Assembly (NCBI GenBank): GCA_027600665.1
Contig: JADGJL010000368.1
Span: 1 to 23,668, forward strand
Direction: 5' to 3'
DNA length: 23,668 nucleotides
Source of the DNA: Irineochytrium annulatum
Lineage: Eukaryota; Chytridiomycota; Chytridiomycetes; Chytridiales; Chytridiaceae
Shown: positions 8,118 through 18,315 of the stretch, piece by piece
How the letters are laid out: every line of letters begins with the position of its first letter
How positions within the stretch are numbered: the first letter of the stretch is position 1
Translations under genes and position numbers: made by a program
The notes under the pieces: generated by a model
The model's input: only the letters and a program-made list of their open reading frames with translations
Database searches by the model: none
What the model was told of the DNA's origin: nothing

Positions 8118-10659
8118 TCATCCGTTCAAAAGATCAAACGTAAAGCTCCCCTCCTCAGGCTTCACTTCCCTCTTCACCTCCGCACCGCTAACATCCATCC
8201 CGCTGCGACTACCCTCCAGCGCGATTGCCAGCTCCAAATCAAAAGCTGCGTCCGCTGCCGCGACGGCGTCCATGCCCTCCGACTTCATAAACCCGTCAAG
8301 CATGTCCATCCCCCCAGGCCCGTTATGGTTAAACAACTCCGCCGCAATATCCCCAGCGGACCCGGCGCTCCCAACATCGCCAAAAAGGTCCGCATTGCCC
8401 ATGACGCCAACGCCGCCGCCCAGCGTATCCAACCCCGCCACGAGCCTTGCCAGCTCGTCTCCACCATTGGTTGCCGCCGACTCTATGTTCACTACCGTAC
8501 CGCCGCCACCTTGCATCGGCGGCGGCGCGGGCGACAGTGGCCGCCCGCTTGGATCAATATTCTGGAACCACTCGTCGATCATCGCCATCTTCGACTGCGA
8601 CAGGCTCGGGTCCGGTAGCAACGATCCCGCACCGGGCAAGGGGCTCACGGCGGGAGCACCACCGGACCCCGGCGTCGCGACGGTCGGCCAGAGGTTGAAC
8701 ACGTTGCCCGCGGCCCGCGCGGAGGCAGGGTGATACCGTATGGTCGTGTCGTTGAAGAAGGCCGCGGCCGCCGCCTCGTCCTCGACGCCTGGAGCGTTCG
8801 GTCCACCGGCATTAGAGCTGGTCGCGGACCCAGGCCGGGAGAGGAGCTGCTCAAGCGCCGACGCGACCGATGGTGGCGCGAGGCCGTTCGAGTAGCACTG
8901 GGCGTTGCCCGCGACGGATCCCGATGACACTCCCAGGCGGCCCAGCCCGTCGCAGATGGACGATGCCGGGGAATGCGGGCGAGGCAAAGCTTGGGCGTTG
9001 AGATCGGGCAGGGAGTGCGACCCGACGCTATCGGAGAGTGAAACGCCCGAGTTGCGTCGCATGGCCTGATGATGGAAAATCCCGAGGTATGGCGTGGCGC
9101 CGTCAACGCTGGAGCAGGCGTCGTCGTACGACCCGCGGGCACCGCCGGACGCCGGGTGGATGACAAGCGATGGCGCGCCGCCGTGTGTGTAGGTAAGGCT
9201 GTGAAGGAGGACGCGTTGATCTTCGGCCGTCATGGCAAAAGGCGCGTGCGCGCCATCGCCAAAGTCGAGGCCGTTGAGCATAATGTTGGGGGACATGACC
9301 TGCTCGGTTGACGGCGTGGCAAAGGAGAAGGCGCCAGTATTGAGCTGCGGGTGAGAGCCACCGGAGGGCTGTGCCTTGATAGTGAAGCTGTTCACGTCTT
9401 CCATGCTCGATCCCGGATCGTTGACGTCGTTTAGCTGGCTAAGGAGGCTCGCGAGCAGCTTCTCGTCGACGCTCTCGGTGCTGCCGTTCAGGGGCGTGGC
9501 GGGGAAGCTCGGCGGTATTGAGGCGTTGTGGCTGTTACCTAAAGCCGCTAGGTCGACCGACGACGACCCGAGCCCGCCGTTGATGCCGAAGGGAGAGAAG
9601 TCGAGGGACGGCGTTGAGGGAGGGGAAAGGGAGAAGGCCGAACTGGCCTCGTTCTCGCCAAAGCCGCGGTAAGGGACGCCGACGGCCGCTGCTCGGGCCT
9701 TGAGCATCGCGGCGGCGGCGTACATGACGCTTGAAGAGGTCTCCTTCGGCCCCAGTGCAGGAAGAAGCGGAATGAAGCGTTTCTGGTCCGTCGAGGTGGT
9801 GCCGTTGGCCGCTGCAGCTGCCGCTGCCGCTGCCGCGGCGGCGTGATTGGAGTGGTCTATAACGATGCTGCCGTTTCGGCTGTGAGAATGCACGGAACTC
9901 GACGACCGCTGAGACCGTCTCCGAGAGAGCGATCCCGCGTTGGATGACGAGGCGTCTGAGTTGGAGGGGGCGTATGGGTGGTAAAAGGGGGAGACGTCGT
10001 CGGTAGAAGTAGTAAAGGGGTCGAGATGTTGATTCGAGTTAAAGGGAGAGTAGCTGTTTGTGGTGGAGACTCGTAGGGATTCTGGCGAAGCGACGCTGGT
10101 TATGGGCGACGATGACACGGAGGCGGCATCTGCTCCTTTATCGTGACCCGTTTTCCGCAGGTGGGTATTGTACTCCGACAGCCAGTTGTAGACCTTTCGA
10201 CACACCTTTTCCAGCAAGCGTTAATATGCAAGAAACAGGGCAAAAGCAAGCGACAATAAGAAAAAAGCAAGTAATACCTGACAAACGTATTTCGCATGAT
10301 TTGGGTCCGTCTTCAGCAGATGAGCCTTCAGGTGGCTGATGATGTGATCCCTCTTATGGAACTGCGTAGCGCCCTGCTGACAGCCATTCCACCTGCAGAA
10401 CAGGCAGAGGTTCTTGTTGACCTTCCGCCCAACGTGATCCTCCGACAGGTGATCCCGCAGCGTCTCGGTATCCTCGAAGGCCCGGCCGCATTCCCGCTGC
10501 TCCAACGTGATCCTGTGTACAGCGGCCGACGTTAGCAGGTGGCAACAGGGCTTTCCCAAAAAGACGGGCTCAACCCAACGACGACGGGCCTCACCAGCGG
10601 CATTGGAAGGGGAGGTCGAGTCCCTGGCCAGGCTCCCCTGCGGCGACGATGGGCGGCAT
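8118..10659 (-). CDS. RIM101: PacC/Rim101-like C2H2 zinc-finger transcription factor
   Basis: Exons 10659-10595, 10512-10278 and 10205-8118 (introns 82 and 72 nt) give 795 residues. Three zinc fingers lie near the N-terminus: C20/C30/H43/H48; C61-R-W-N-G-C66 with H78/H82/H86 in KRDHIISHLKAH; and C99/C102/H115/H121. The block HVGRK..N.L, then C.W..C and KRDHI.SH, is the PacC/Rim101 signature, a family that controls ambient-pH responses. Finger 3 is diverged, and finger 1 has C-x9-C where the family usually has C-x4-C; an intron splits its Trp codon. The long tail is Ser/Ala/Gly/Pro-rich and disordered. It holds a basic SRRRSQR cluster (about 194-200), 12 alanines (222-233) and, near the C-terminus, VKREVKPEE, which contains two overlapping SUMO consensus sites. 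Another tandem-finger (Zic/Gli-like) factor is the main alternative. Confidence 0.78.
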
Positions 10660-11118
10660 TGCCGGTCAGGCGGGGCGGCTGAGGTCGGGGTTGGATGAAG
10701 AGAGGAGTGGTGACTGAGGAATTTGCCGGCGGTTTTGTGTTGAGCAAAACAAGTAAAAGCTGCTAATCCGCTACTTTGAATAACGTCGGAGGAATGACGC
10801 CGTCTCGTGCAATAATATCCTTCGAGGATTTAGGCAAGCTACACCGACCGCAGTCGGTGGTGTTCTGATAAAGGCAGCAGATAACAACGGCCATCCCCGG
10901 CCTAGCCTCCGTTGAAGGCTTGAAAGCTGTTTCAGCGACCGCTCGTTCCGTCGAATTCAGCTGCGTCACAGGCAACCATATTCCGAGAGAGCCCGAACAC
11001 AATCGCGCGGGCGACGTCGATTCGCTCTCTTCGCCAGCTGCCAGGAGCTGGGACATCCCAGCTGCCGCCGCCGCAATACCCGCTGACGTAAACACGCCAG
11101 CCCACCCACGCAATCACG
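10660..11118. promoter_or_regulatory. Shared divergent promoter region, PacC-like gene / HAP3
   Basis: 459 bp separate the two start codons. It contains CACCGAC-CGCA-GTCGGTG (10842-10859) and a perfect 8-bp inverted repeat AGCTGGGA-CA-TCCCAGCT (11046-11063). GCCAGG, which matches the PacC consensus GCCARG, lies at 11040-11045. I saw no CCAAT box. Function is inferred from position. Confidence 0.5.
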
Positions 11119-11890
11119 ATGCCGCGGGAGTCAGCTGGGGCGGACGACGAGACAAAGGAGCAGGATCGGCTGCTACCGATAGCGAATGTGGCGAGGATAA
11201 TGAAGAGGGCGCTGCCGGAGAACGCAAAGATCGCGAAGGATGCGAAGGAGTGCGTGCAGGAGTGCGTGTCCGAGTTTATCGCTTTCGTCACCTCGGAAGG
11301 TCCGTTTGCTTCCTTTTCTCTACATTTATCCAACGGCCAAACAATTTTTGTTTTGTTAGCTAGCGACCGCTGTGCGCAGGAGAAGAGGAAAACCGTGAAC
11401 GGTGACGACATCTTGTGGGCCATGCAATCGCTGGGGTTCGAAAACTATAACGAGACGCTGAAACTTTACCTGCAGAAATACAGGGAGGTGAGTAACTGCT
11501 TTTTTTTTTTTTTGGGAGTAGCAATGCTTTATCATGCAATCTCGTTAACAAGTGCATCATGGCTTTTCCTAGACGACTAAAATGGAAAAGGGCGCCATAA
11601 ATGCCAAGGACGAGCAGCAAGCCGACGCCCAGCACCCCGTCCAAAGCCTAAACCAACACGCCGCGCCACCGGGCGGCGTCGAGATGTCCCAGGCCTACCT
11701 CCAGCAACTGCAGATGCACAACCTCCCCCAGCTTCAGCATCCAGGCGGGATGGCGCATGCTGGGGGCGGCGGCGAGCAGGATCAAGGTTACGTGCATGCG
11801 GGCATGCAGCAGCTCATCCCCGGCCAGCAGATGCAGCAGAGTGGGGTGCCGCCGGGGCAGCAGGGAGGGCAGCAGCAGGCTTTCTATTGA
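11119..11890 (+). CDS. HAP3: CCAAT-binding factor subunit HAP3 / NF-YB
   Basis: Exons 11119-11299, 11360-11487 and 11573-11890 (introns 60 and 85 nt) encode 208 residues. The histone-fold core is nearly canonical: [13 protein letters not shown], then [15 protein letters not shown], then a junction to [20 protein letters not shown] and [14 protein letters not shown]. This subunit pairs with NF-YC (HAP5) and binds CCAAT boxes with NF-YA (HAP2). The two helix cysteines (KECVQEC) and the ASDRC cysteine are kept; in Aspergillus HapC such cysteines are redox-sensitive. The C-terminal half (from about 104) is Gln/Gly/His-rich, as in activation tails. The first intron has an unusual donor (gtccgt) but is fixed by the conserved SEASD junction. 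It is divergent to the PacC-like gene and convergent with calmodulin. Confidence 0.96.
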
Positions 11891-12284
11891 TTTGGTTGTC
11901 GAGATGTAAAATAGGCTGGAGAATGCGTGCCTTTGCATGCTAAAAGTCGCGCCGCGTAGGTAGAAGGGTGAGGACGGAGAGTACTGCTGAATGCTCTCTT
12001 TGCTGAGATTAGCTTAATGAATGTAAATTGCGCAGTCATTCCTAATTACAACTCTATTTGTAAATGGGACAAGCACTTTAAACAAATCTATCATCCAGCT
12101 TGTTGATAAGACATTAAGGGCACATAGGAACCATCATTATCCAGCGGATGATGCTGGTGATGTAGGTCATGGCCTTAATCAAACGGTCAAGCTCAACAAG
12201 TTTGGGTGTTTTTTTTTATTTTTTATTTATAGTTTTAAATGGGAGTCAATTGGTGAATACAGAATGAGGAACTGAATGTAGGAT
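11891..12284. other. Convergent 3' region between HAP3 and calmodulin
   Basis: 394 bp, AT-rich, with T- and A-runs around 12209-12240. It presumably carries the 3' UTRs and polyadenylation signals of both flanking genes. I see no gene or RNA. Confidence 0.5.
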
Positions 12285-13163
<879 letters not shown>

Positions 13164-13789
13164 CTGTGCGATTTGTGAAAAATTCCTGACCGTTGATTTT
13201 CTCCCACCATGCCCGCCAAAGCCCAATTAGATAGGGCGGATATGCTGGCACCGAAGCCGCCCTTCTGAGCGCCGTACCTCCGCACCGCCCAGTTTCCTGA
13301 TGGCCGTCTCCATAGCGCGAGCCTCCAACGGAAGTCAAGAGGCAATACACGCGAAGAGCTCGGGTAGTTTAGTGCAGGCTTCCTCTCTTCATTGAATCGA
13401 CTGTGATCGCGACCGAGCAGGCCCATACAATCCGTCCCTTTCTACACCAAACAAAACCTCTACTGGAATATAAAGGAACTTTCTGAACGCGATGTAATCA
13501 ATGACTCTTTGAGCGCGATCCACATGGTTCACAAGAGAAGGACAGAGCGCGGCGACCGCGGCATTTATTAAGCTTCCATTTGCATATAATTGACGTGTAA
13601 GCGCTGTATTAATATGAGAGTGATTACAAACTTGAAAATATAACGGAGTGATAATATAACGAAATTAAACAGCTAAACAGCTAATCGCGGAAAAAAACGA
13701 CAGCATTGGGGGTAATCCGACAGCCCATACAAGAGAAAACTGCGCGACAAAAACGTCATCCTGTCCATTAAGGAAAGAGTCTCTGGAGC
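13164..13789. promoter_or_regulatory. Calmodulin upstream region
   Basis: 626 bp lie between the calmodulin ATG and the stop of the WSC gene, both on the minus strand. They should hold the calmodulin promoter and 5' leader plus the WSC 3' UTR. A CCAAT pentamer lies at 13223-13227, 60 bp upstream of the ATG. An alternative ATG followed by GT exists near 13209, but its donor is weaker than the one used here. Confidence 0.4.
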
Positions 13790-14820
13790 TCAGAATAGAG
13801 AAACGGCCACCGCCGTTGCAACGGCGATGACGAGCGCCACCGATGACCGCGCCGAGAGGTGAAAGCCGGCGCTGAGCTTGTAGACGGACAGCCGTGACGG
13901 CGCGCCGCAGGACTGCGAGACGTTGCCGGCGCAGTGCATATAGCACTCCGTGTCCGGGTGCAGGACTGAGGGGGTGGTGTAGCCGCACCAGCACTCTGGT
14001 AGACGCAAACCATACGATCAACGGGGGAACTAAGACCCAAAACGCACAAGCACACGAAGTTGAGAAACAAAAACTCACCACGCCCGTATTCTAACCCCGC
14101 GAGGCCGAAGCCCTGGTCCGCGCATACCTGCGTGCAGGTGTCGATGGTGACGCCGGCGCCCTTGATCGTCTCGGTGGCGAGGGCTCGATTCGGTAAAGGG
14201 TCCTCATAGCAGCCCTGGTATTTGGCTTTGGAGGAGTTGAAGCTACATTGAATACCCGGCGTATTAAAACCCTCGTCACCAAGATTACGAAGAAAATGTA
14301 CAACCCCCGCACACGAACCTGTAAACGACATTGATGCTCGTGTCCTGGTAAACGGACAGCCGGAAGTCCCCGCCGCAGACCTGGTTGCTGTCTAGGCACG
14401 TCCGGTTGCACGTGGCCTCGTCGGCTTTGACGGCGTTCAGGAGATTGTCGCAATAACATTCTGATATGGCCATCCATCGTTGTCAGCTCACATTTCCAGC
14501 AGATCGGTTGCAAGATTGGAGCAAACGAGAAAAACGGGCATGCTTACCGCCAGAGTACTCGTTCCCGGAGTATGGGTAGCCCAGGCCCGAGCAGACCGAC
14601 GAGCAGTAGTCCACCGTGTTGTTGGCACCCTGGTAACCCAGGAAGACCATCGATCTGTGGGTTGCAAGGAGTAGATTTCAGCGACGGCCATTGACACGTC
14701 ATCCGGTAATGAAAGCAAGCATGATTCACGAACGAACCTCGGGTTGCCGACGTCGGTGTAGCAGCCGACGTAGCCACCGAGGACGGCATCGACGAGAAAG
14801 AGGACGGCGGCAGCGAGCAT
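13790..14820 (-). CDS. Secreted, probably GPI-anchored protein with two WSC domains
   Basis: Exons 14820-14738, 14654-14548, 14460-14319, 14242-14079 and 13995-13790 (introns 83, 87, 76 and 83 nt) encode 233 residues. A signal peptide (MLAAAVLFLVDAVLGG) leads into WSC domain 1 (from YVGCYTDVG to about RLSVYQD) and domain 2 (from YQGCYEDPL to RLSVYKL). Each has the eight WSC cysteines, including ECYC or ECWC. The C-terminus is hydrophobic (LVIAVATAVAVSLF) with no basic cytoplasmic tail. That suits a GPI anchor better than a Wsc1-type sensor, as does the lack of a Ser/Thr-rich rod. WSC domains bind wall glucans or other carbohydrates. A surface or wall role is inferred. Both domains have a phase-1 intron at the Glu codon before C-x-C, indicating internal duplication. 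Confidence 0.92.
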
Positions 14821-15223
14821 GATGGCCTGGCTTGGTGGCTCCGTTCACCAAAAGCAGGAGAAAACTATGGTGTGACAAGGGCCAATCCATTTGTCGTCGC
14901 TTTTCTACAGATTTAACGCAGACTTCCATCAGCTTATCGCTCATGGAGCTTTTGCGGTCTCTTCTAAAAATGACTACAGCTCGACTATCCTCGCCTTGTT
15001 TTTTTTTTTTTTTGGCCGCCATCCACGTTTCTCTACACCGTCAAGAACGAACAGTAGACGTCATCGTATCGAAGCATAGGCAGACACATCTGCGCTGCCG
15101 TCAATCAGCACCACATCACGAACAAAGGAAGTGCATGATAAAGTCCTGTAATGGCTTGAACTAATGAAGGTCGTCTTTATCTGACAGGTCGGTCAAACCT
15201 TTTCTTGCATTCGGCTTGCGGCG
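14821..15223. promoter_or_regulatory. Divergent promoter region, WSC gene / BUD20
   Basis: 403 bp separate the two start codons. It holds a T-run (about 15000-15014) and a CCAAT pentamer at 14882-14886, near the WSC side. I see no RNA gene. Confidence 0.4.
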
Positions 15224-15726
15224 ATGACTCGAGTGGCCAGAAAGAAGACGCACTGTGAGTGGATGTGCCTCCCTTTTCCTTTGGGCAGTTCTGATATTAT
15301 GTTCAAGACGGCCGGAGAGACGTTAAGCGGGCCTCAAAAACGAAGGCGCGAACAAAGGTATGTTTTTGAAGCCGTGCTTTCTGCAGCACGGTCATCTAAC
15401 GTCGTCCTTTCCTCTTAAGGATCTTGATCAAATTCATGATGATCTTAAGAAGAATCCCGTCAGCGACGTTCCGCCGGAGGGGGACCCCGATTTGCCAGGG
15501 TAGGATACCGTCTTTCTTCCTTGCTTGCTTTGTTGCTGAAAAACCCTTCGTGTGTTTTAGCGGAGGCTTGCACTACTGCGTCGAGTGTGCAAAACACTTT
15601 GTAAGCCAGATGGCCATCGACGCCCACAAGTCTACGAAGGTGCACAAGAAGCGGTTGAAGTTGCTTCAAGAGCCACCGTACACACAGAAGGAGGCGGATG
15701 CGGCGGTGGGGTTGCTGAGGGATTAG
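15224..15726 (+). CDS. BUD20: Bud20 / ZNF593-type zinc finger, 60S pre-ribosome export factor
   Basis: Exons 15224-15254, 15308-15357, 15420-15499 and 15561-15726 (introns 53, 62 and 61 nt) encode 108 residues. The start MTRVARKKTHYGRR and the block KTKARTKDLDQIHDDL match the Bud20/ZNF593 family. DPDLPGGGLHYC leads into a C2H2 finger (CVEC, then H-x5-H in AHKSTKVH), followed by KKRLKLLQEPPYTQKEADAA. In yeast, Bud20 accompanies pre-60S particles and shuttles between nucleus and cytoplasm. The protein is shorter than yeast Bud20, lacking its long C-terminal tail, and is close to ZNF593 in size. The SOD gene starts about 200 bp downstream on the same strand. Confidence 0.93.
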
Positions 15727-15929
15727 ACTGCCGGGAGCGGAGGTGGATGGAAGACTTTGGGGTGCCATCGTGCTCTTCAGTTAGCGAGCAGCTGTTTTGA
15801 GAAGGGATGTGAGTGGCCGCAGTCGGCCGCGCTATGAGATTACTACGAATACACACACACGCACGCGATAATTATATATTTTCGATTTGGAGCCAGTGGA
15901 TTCACGTCACTTTTTTCTTTGACAAGGAA

Positions 15930-17156
15930 ATGATGAAGCGGAAGAACTCGCTTCCTCGGGTCGACCCGGACGTCGAGCCCCTCGTGCGGCCAACGCCCAC
16001 GACTGCCCCGGTCGCCCACAAGTCCTCCACCACCCTCCGCAACGTCGTCCTCCTTCTTGCGTCCCTCGCAGCTCTCGCCTTCTACGCGCTCGCCCCCAGC
16101 TCTCACGACCCCGCCGCCGTCCCGATCCAAGATGTCGAGGCTATCGCCGTCCTCTCGCCCATCGGCTCTAGCCCCGTTCGTGGCTATGTCCTCATCTCCC
16201 AGTCCAAGGGCGTGACGCATATCACCTTGAACGCGACAGGGATGCAGCCTGGATCGACGCATGCGGTGCACTTCCATGAGTATGGAGACATCACCGACGA
16301 TGCCAAGGGGCTCTCCACGGGCGGTCACTTCAACCCGCACGGCGCGCCGCACGCGTGTCCCGGGGCTGAGGGGGACGCGCACGCGGGCGATCTCGGGAAC
16401 GTTGTCGTGTCCGACGACGGGTCGGTCGTGTGGCGATTCGGCGCCGAGGGCGATGGGGAGGGCTGGAGTGCCGGCGTCACGGTCACGGTCGGGCTTGACA
16501 GCGTGTTGGGTCGCGCGGTGGTCGTGCACGAGCTTGCGGACGATTGCACGTCGCAGCCCGTGGGGAACGCCGGGGGCAGGCTGGCGCACGGTGTTGTCGG
16601 GTGGAGGTTCGGGACGCCGACTTATTCGGCGTCGAAGCAGGAGCCGCAGGCGCTCGCCGTGCGCGCTGTGAGTTACTTGGAACCGACGGAGGGAAGTGGT
16701 GTGAAGGGAAAGGTGCTCTTCAAGCAGGTCATTTGGAAGCAGGAGGTGGAGGTGCATGTGATCATCGATGGTCTGAAGCCGGACTCGGAATACGGGTTCC
16801 ACCTGCATCAGTTCGGGGACATGTCGGACGTCAAGGGGATGAACGCGGGTGGCCACTTCAGCGTGGATGGCAAGAGGGTGCATGGCTGCCCATCGCCCTC
16901 AAAAGATGCGAAGCCTGCCGGCAGCGTTCACAACGGCGATTTGGGAAACATCCAGTCCGATGGGGAGGGCAAGGTGGACGTGATATTGGCGACGGATCAG
17001 ATCTCGATTGCGGATAATGCGAGCAAGGATTATCTGATCGGGAGGGGCGTGATTGTGCACGCGCAGCCGGATGACTGCGTGTCGCAGCCCGTCGGGAATG
17101 CAGGCGCCAGGCTGGCGCAAGGCGTTGTGGGGATTGCGAAGGCTGGGGGCAAGTAA
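15930..17156 (+). CDS. Membrane-anchored protein with two Cu/Zn superoxide dismutase domains
   Basis: A single exon encodes 408 residues from MMKRKNSLPR. An earlier in-frame ATG at 15834 exists but would add an odd 32-residue leader. A basic N-terminus and one hydrophobic helix (about 34-55) predict a type II membrane anchor or uncleaved signal, placing the domains outside the cytosol. Domain 1 (about 69-208) keeps all metal ligands: H114, H116, H133, H141, H151, D154 and H200, plus R217. Domain 2 (about 248-400) keeps H291, H293, H309, H318, H334, D337, H377 and R394. The usual disulfide cysteines are absent: the C146 position is H220 or Q397. Instead each domain has one Cys in the zinc loop (C143, C320) and one after the active-site His (C206, C383). 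Both domains should be active superoxide scavengers. Confidence 0.93.
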   Translation: MMKRKNSLPRVDPDVEPLVRPTPTTAPVAHKSSTTLRNVVLLLASLAALAFYALAPSSHDPAAVPIQDVEAIAVLSPIGSSPVRGYVLISQSKGVTHITLNATGMQPGSTHAVHFHEYGDITDDAKGLSTGGHFNPHGAPHACPGAEGDAHAGDLGNVVVSDDGSVVWRFGAEGDGEGWSAGVTVTVGLDSVLGRAVVVHELADDCTSQPVGNAGGRLAHGVVGWRFGTPTYSASKQEPQALAVRAVSYLEPTEGSGVKGKVLFKQVIWKQEVEVHVIIDGLKPDSEYGFHLHQFGDMSDVKGMNAGGHFSVDGKRVHGCPSPSKDAKPAGSVHNGDLGNIQSDGEGKVDVILATDQISIADNASKDYLIGRGVIVHAQPDDCVSQPVGNAGARLAQGVVGIAKAGGK

Positions 17157-18315
17157 TCCTGCACGGTTAAGAAAGTGGCTTTCTGCACGTCTTTTAGTTG
17201 TTTACCCCTAATATGGCTTTCAAATTTTCTATATCAGCTTTGTTATCAGAGTAAAATAACCATAGTCTTTTCACCATTTGTTTGGCAGTTGGACGTGATG
17301 TAGGTTGATGCGCTGGGTTAGCTGGCTTTACGTTTTCTTGTATCTTTTTTATCCTGCTCTGTTCAGTTGAATGGGGAACTTCGTTTCATTTCATGCAGAT
17401 TCTCTAGCACCTGACGTGACAAACGTGTTGGGAACACTCCCCAAGACCGCACACGAGACCATGTAGCTAATAAAGCGAAATATGTTTCGACATAAAATGA
17501 TCGCAGATCCCCACATCGAAAGCAATAGCTCCCACAACCGCACACAAAACGACTTCAACATGAGCTATATTTGATTTGGGTAGTGAAGGAAAATGATGGC
17601 AGGTGAACAAGACCTTGCAGACTTTTAAATCATCGCACCTACATTTTACAACAACGACGTCAACCAGTATATAAGCGTCCCTAAGTTCAGCCCACTTAGC
17701 ATCAAGACGTACGGCATCCGGCAAGCCGTATATGGTCAGCTGCATGGCGGTGACAACAAAAAGTCAAGAGCACGCAACATAACATTGATGTCGATGTGGA
17801 AATAAAAAGAAAAAAAAAAAAAAAAAGCATATAAATGTCAGGCAGGCACTTCATCCCAGCCAGAAGTTGCAACAGCCGGCGGCGCATGATACCTCCCGCC
17901 TCCCTCCTGTATGGTATTCTCAGCGTGCATTATCATTATTCCACTCCGCTGTGGCCTAGTCAGTGAAACGGAGGTCAGGAGATAGTCAGGTCGACCCTGG
18001 CGATGATTTCAAATCCACGATAGCGGAAGGGCTTGGTCGTCCAATAGTTGATCGCCCCACACCGGCGCCTGTTGACCTGGAGGTGCGAGAATTCTTCGTG
18101 GAGCCCCGCACCCCATCGCCCCGCATCCGCCGTCATCGACCTTCCACCTCCGCGTCGTCGTTGAGAGCGCTCGTCGACCTTCCTTAGCCGCAGCGGGAGA
18201 TTCCACACAAATCGGCAAACGGGTTGCAAACGGATCGGTCTGTCGAGCAGTTCACCCGCAATCGGCAAGAGCAGTGAGGAAGCCGCACGAAAGTACAGCC
18301 AGCGCCCCTCCAGCC
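17157..18315. other. Spacer between SOD and AP-1 genes
   Basis: About 1.16 kb. It includes the SOD 3' UTR, an A-run (about 17811-17826) and the AP-1 upstream region, with a 5' leader perhaps from about 17950. A small minus-strand ORF is listed separately. No RNA gene was recognised. Confidence 0.4.
17467..17745 (-). CDS. Small hypothetical ORF (92 residues)
   Basis: A minus-strand ORF starts at an ATG in a good context (ACCGCCATG) and ends at a TAG. The predicted protein has several cysteines and a hydrophobic middle (VEVVLCAVVGAIAF) and no recognised family. It lies in a 1.16-kb gap between convergent SOD and divergent AP-1 genes. The good start context is its only support; it may be chance or the first exon of an unassembled gene. 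Confidence 0.2.
   Translation of the reverse strand: MQLTIYGLPDAVRLDAKWAELRDAYILVDVVVVKCRCDDLKVCKVLFTCHHFPSLPKSNIAHVEVVLCAVVGAIAFDVGICDHFMSKHISLY

Noticed and set aside
15843..16883. 346-codon minus-strand ORF opposite the SOD gene
   Set aside because: It is an antisense shadow in GC-rich coding sequence; the plus strand encodes two complete SOD domains.
17963..18187. 75-codon frame upstream of AP-1 as an N-terminal extension or uORF
   Set aside because: It begins at GTG, not ATG, ends before the AP-1 start, and has no family signal.
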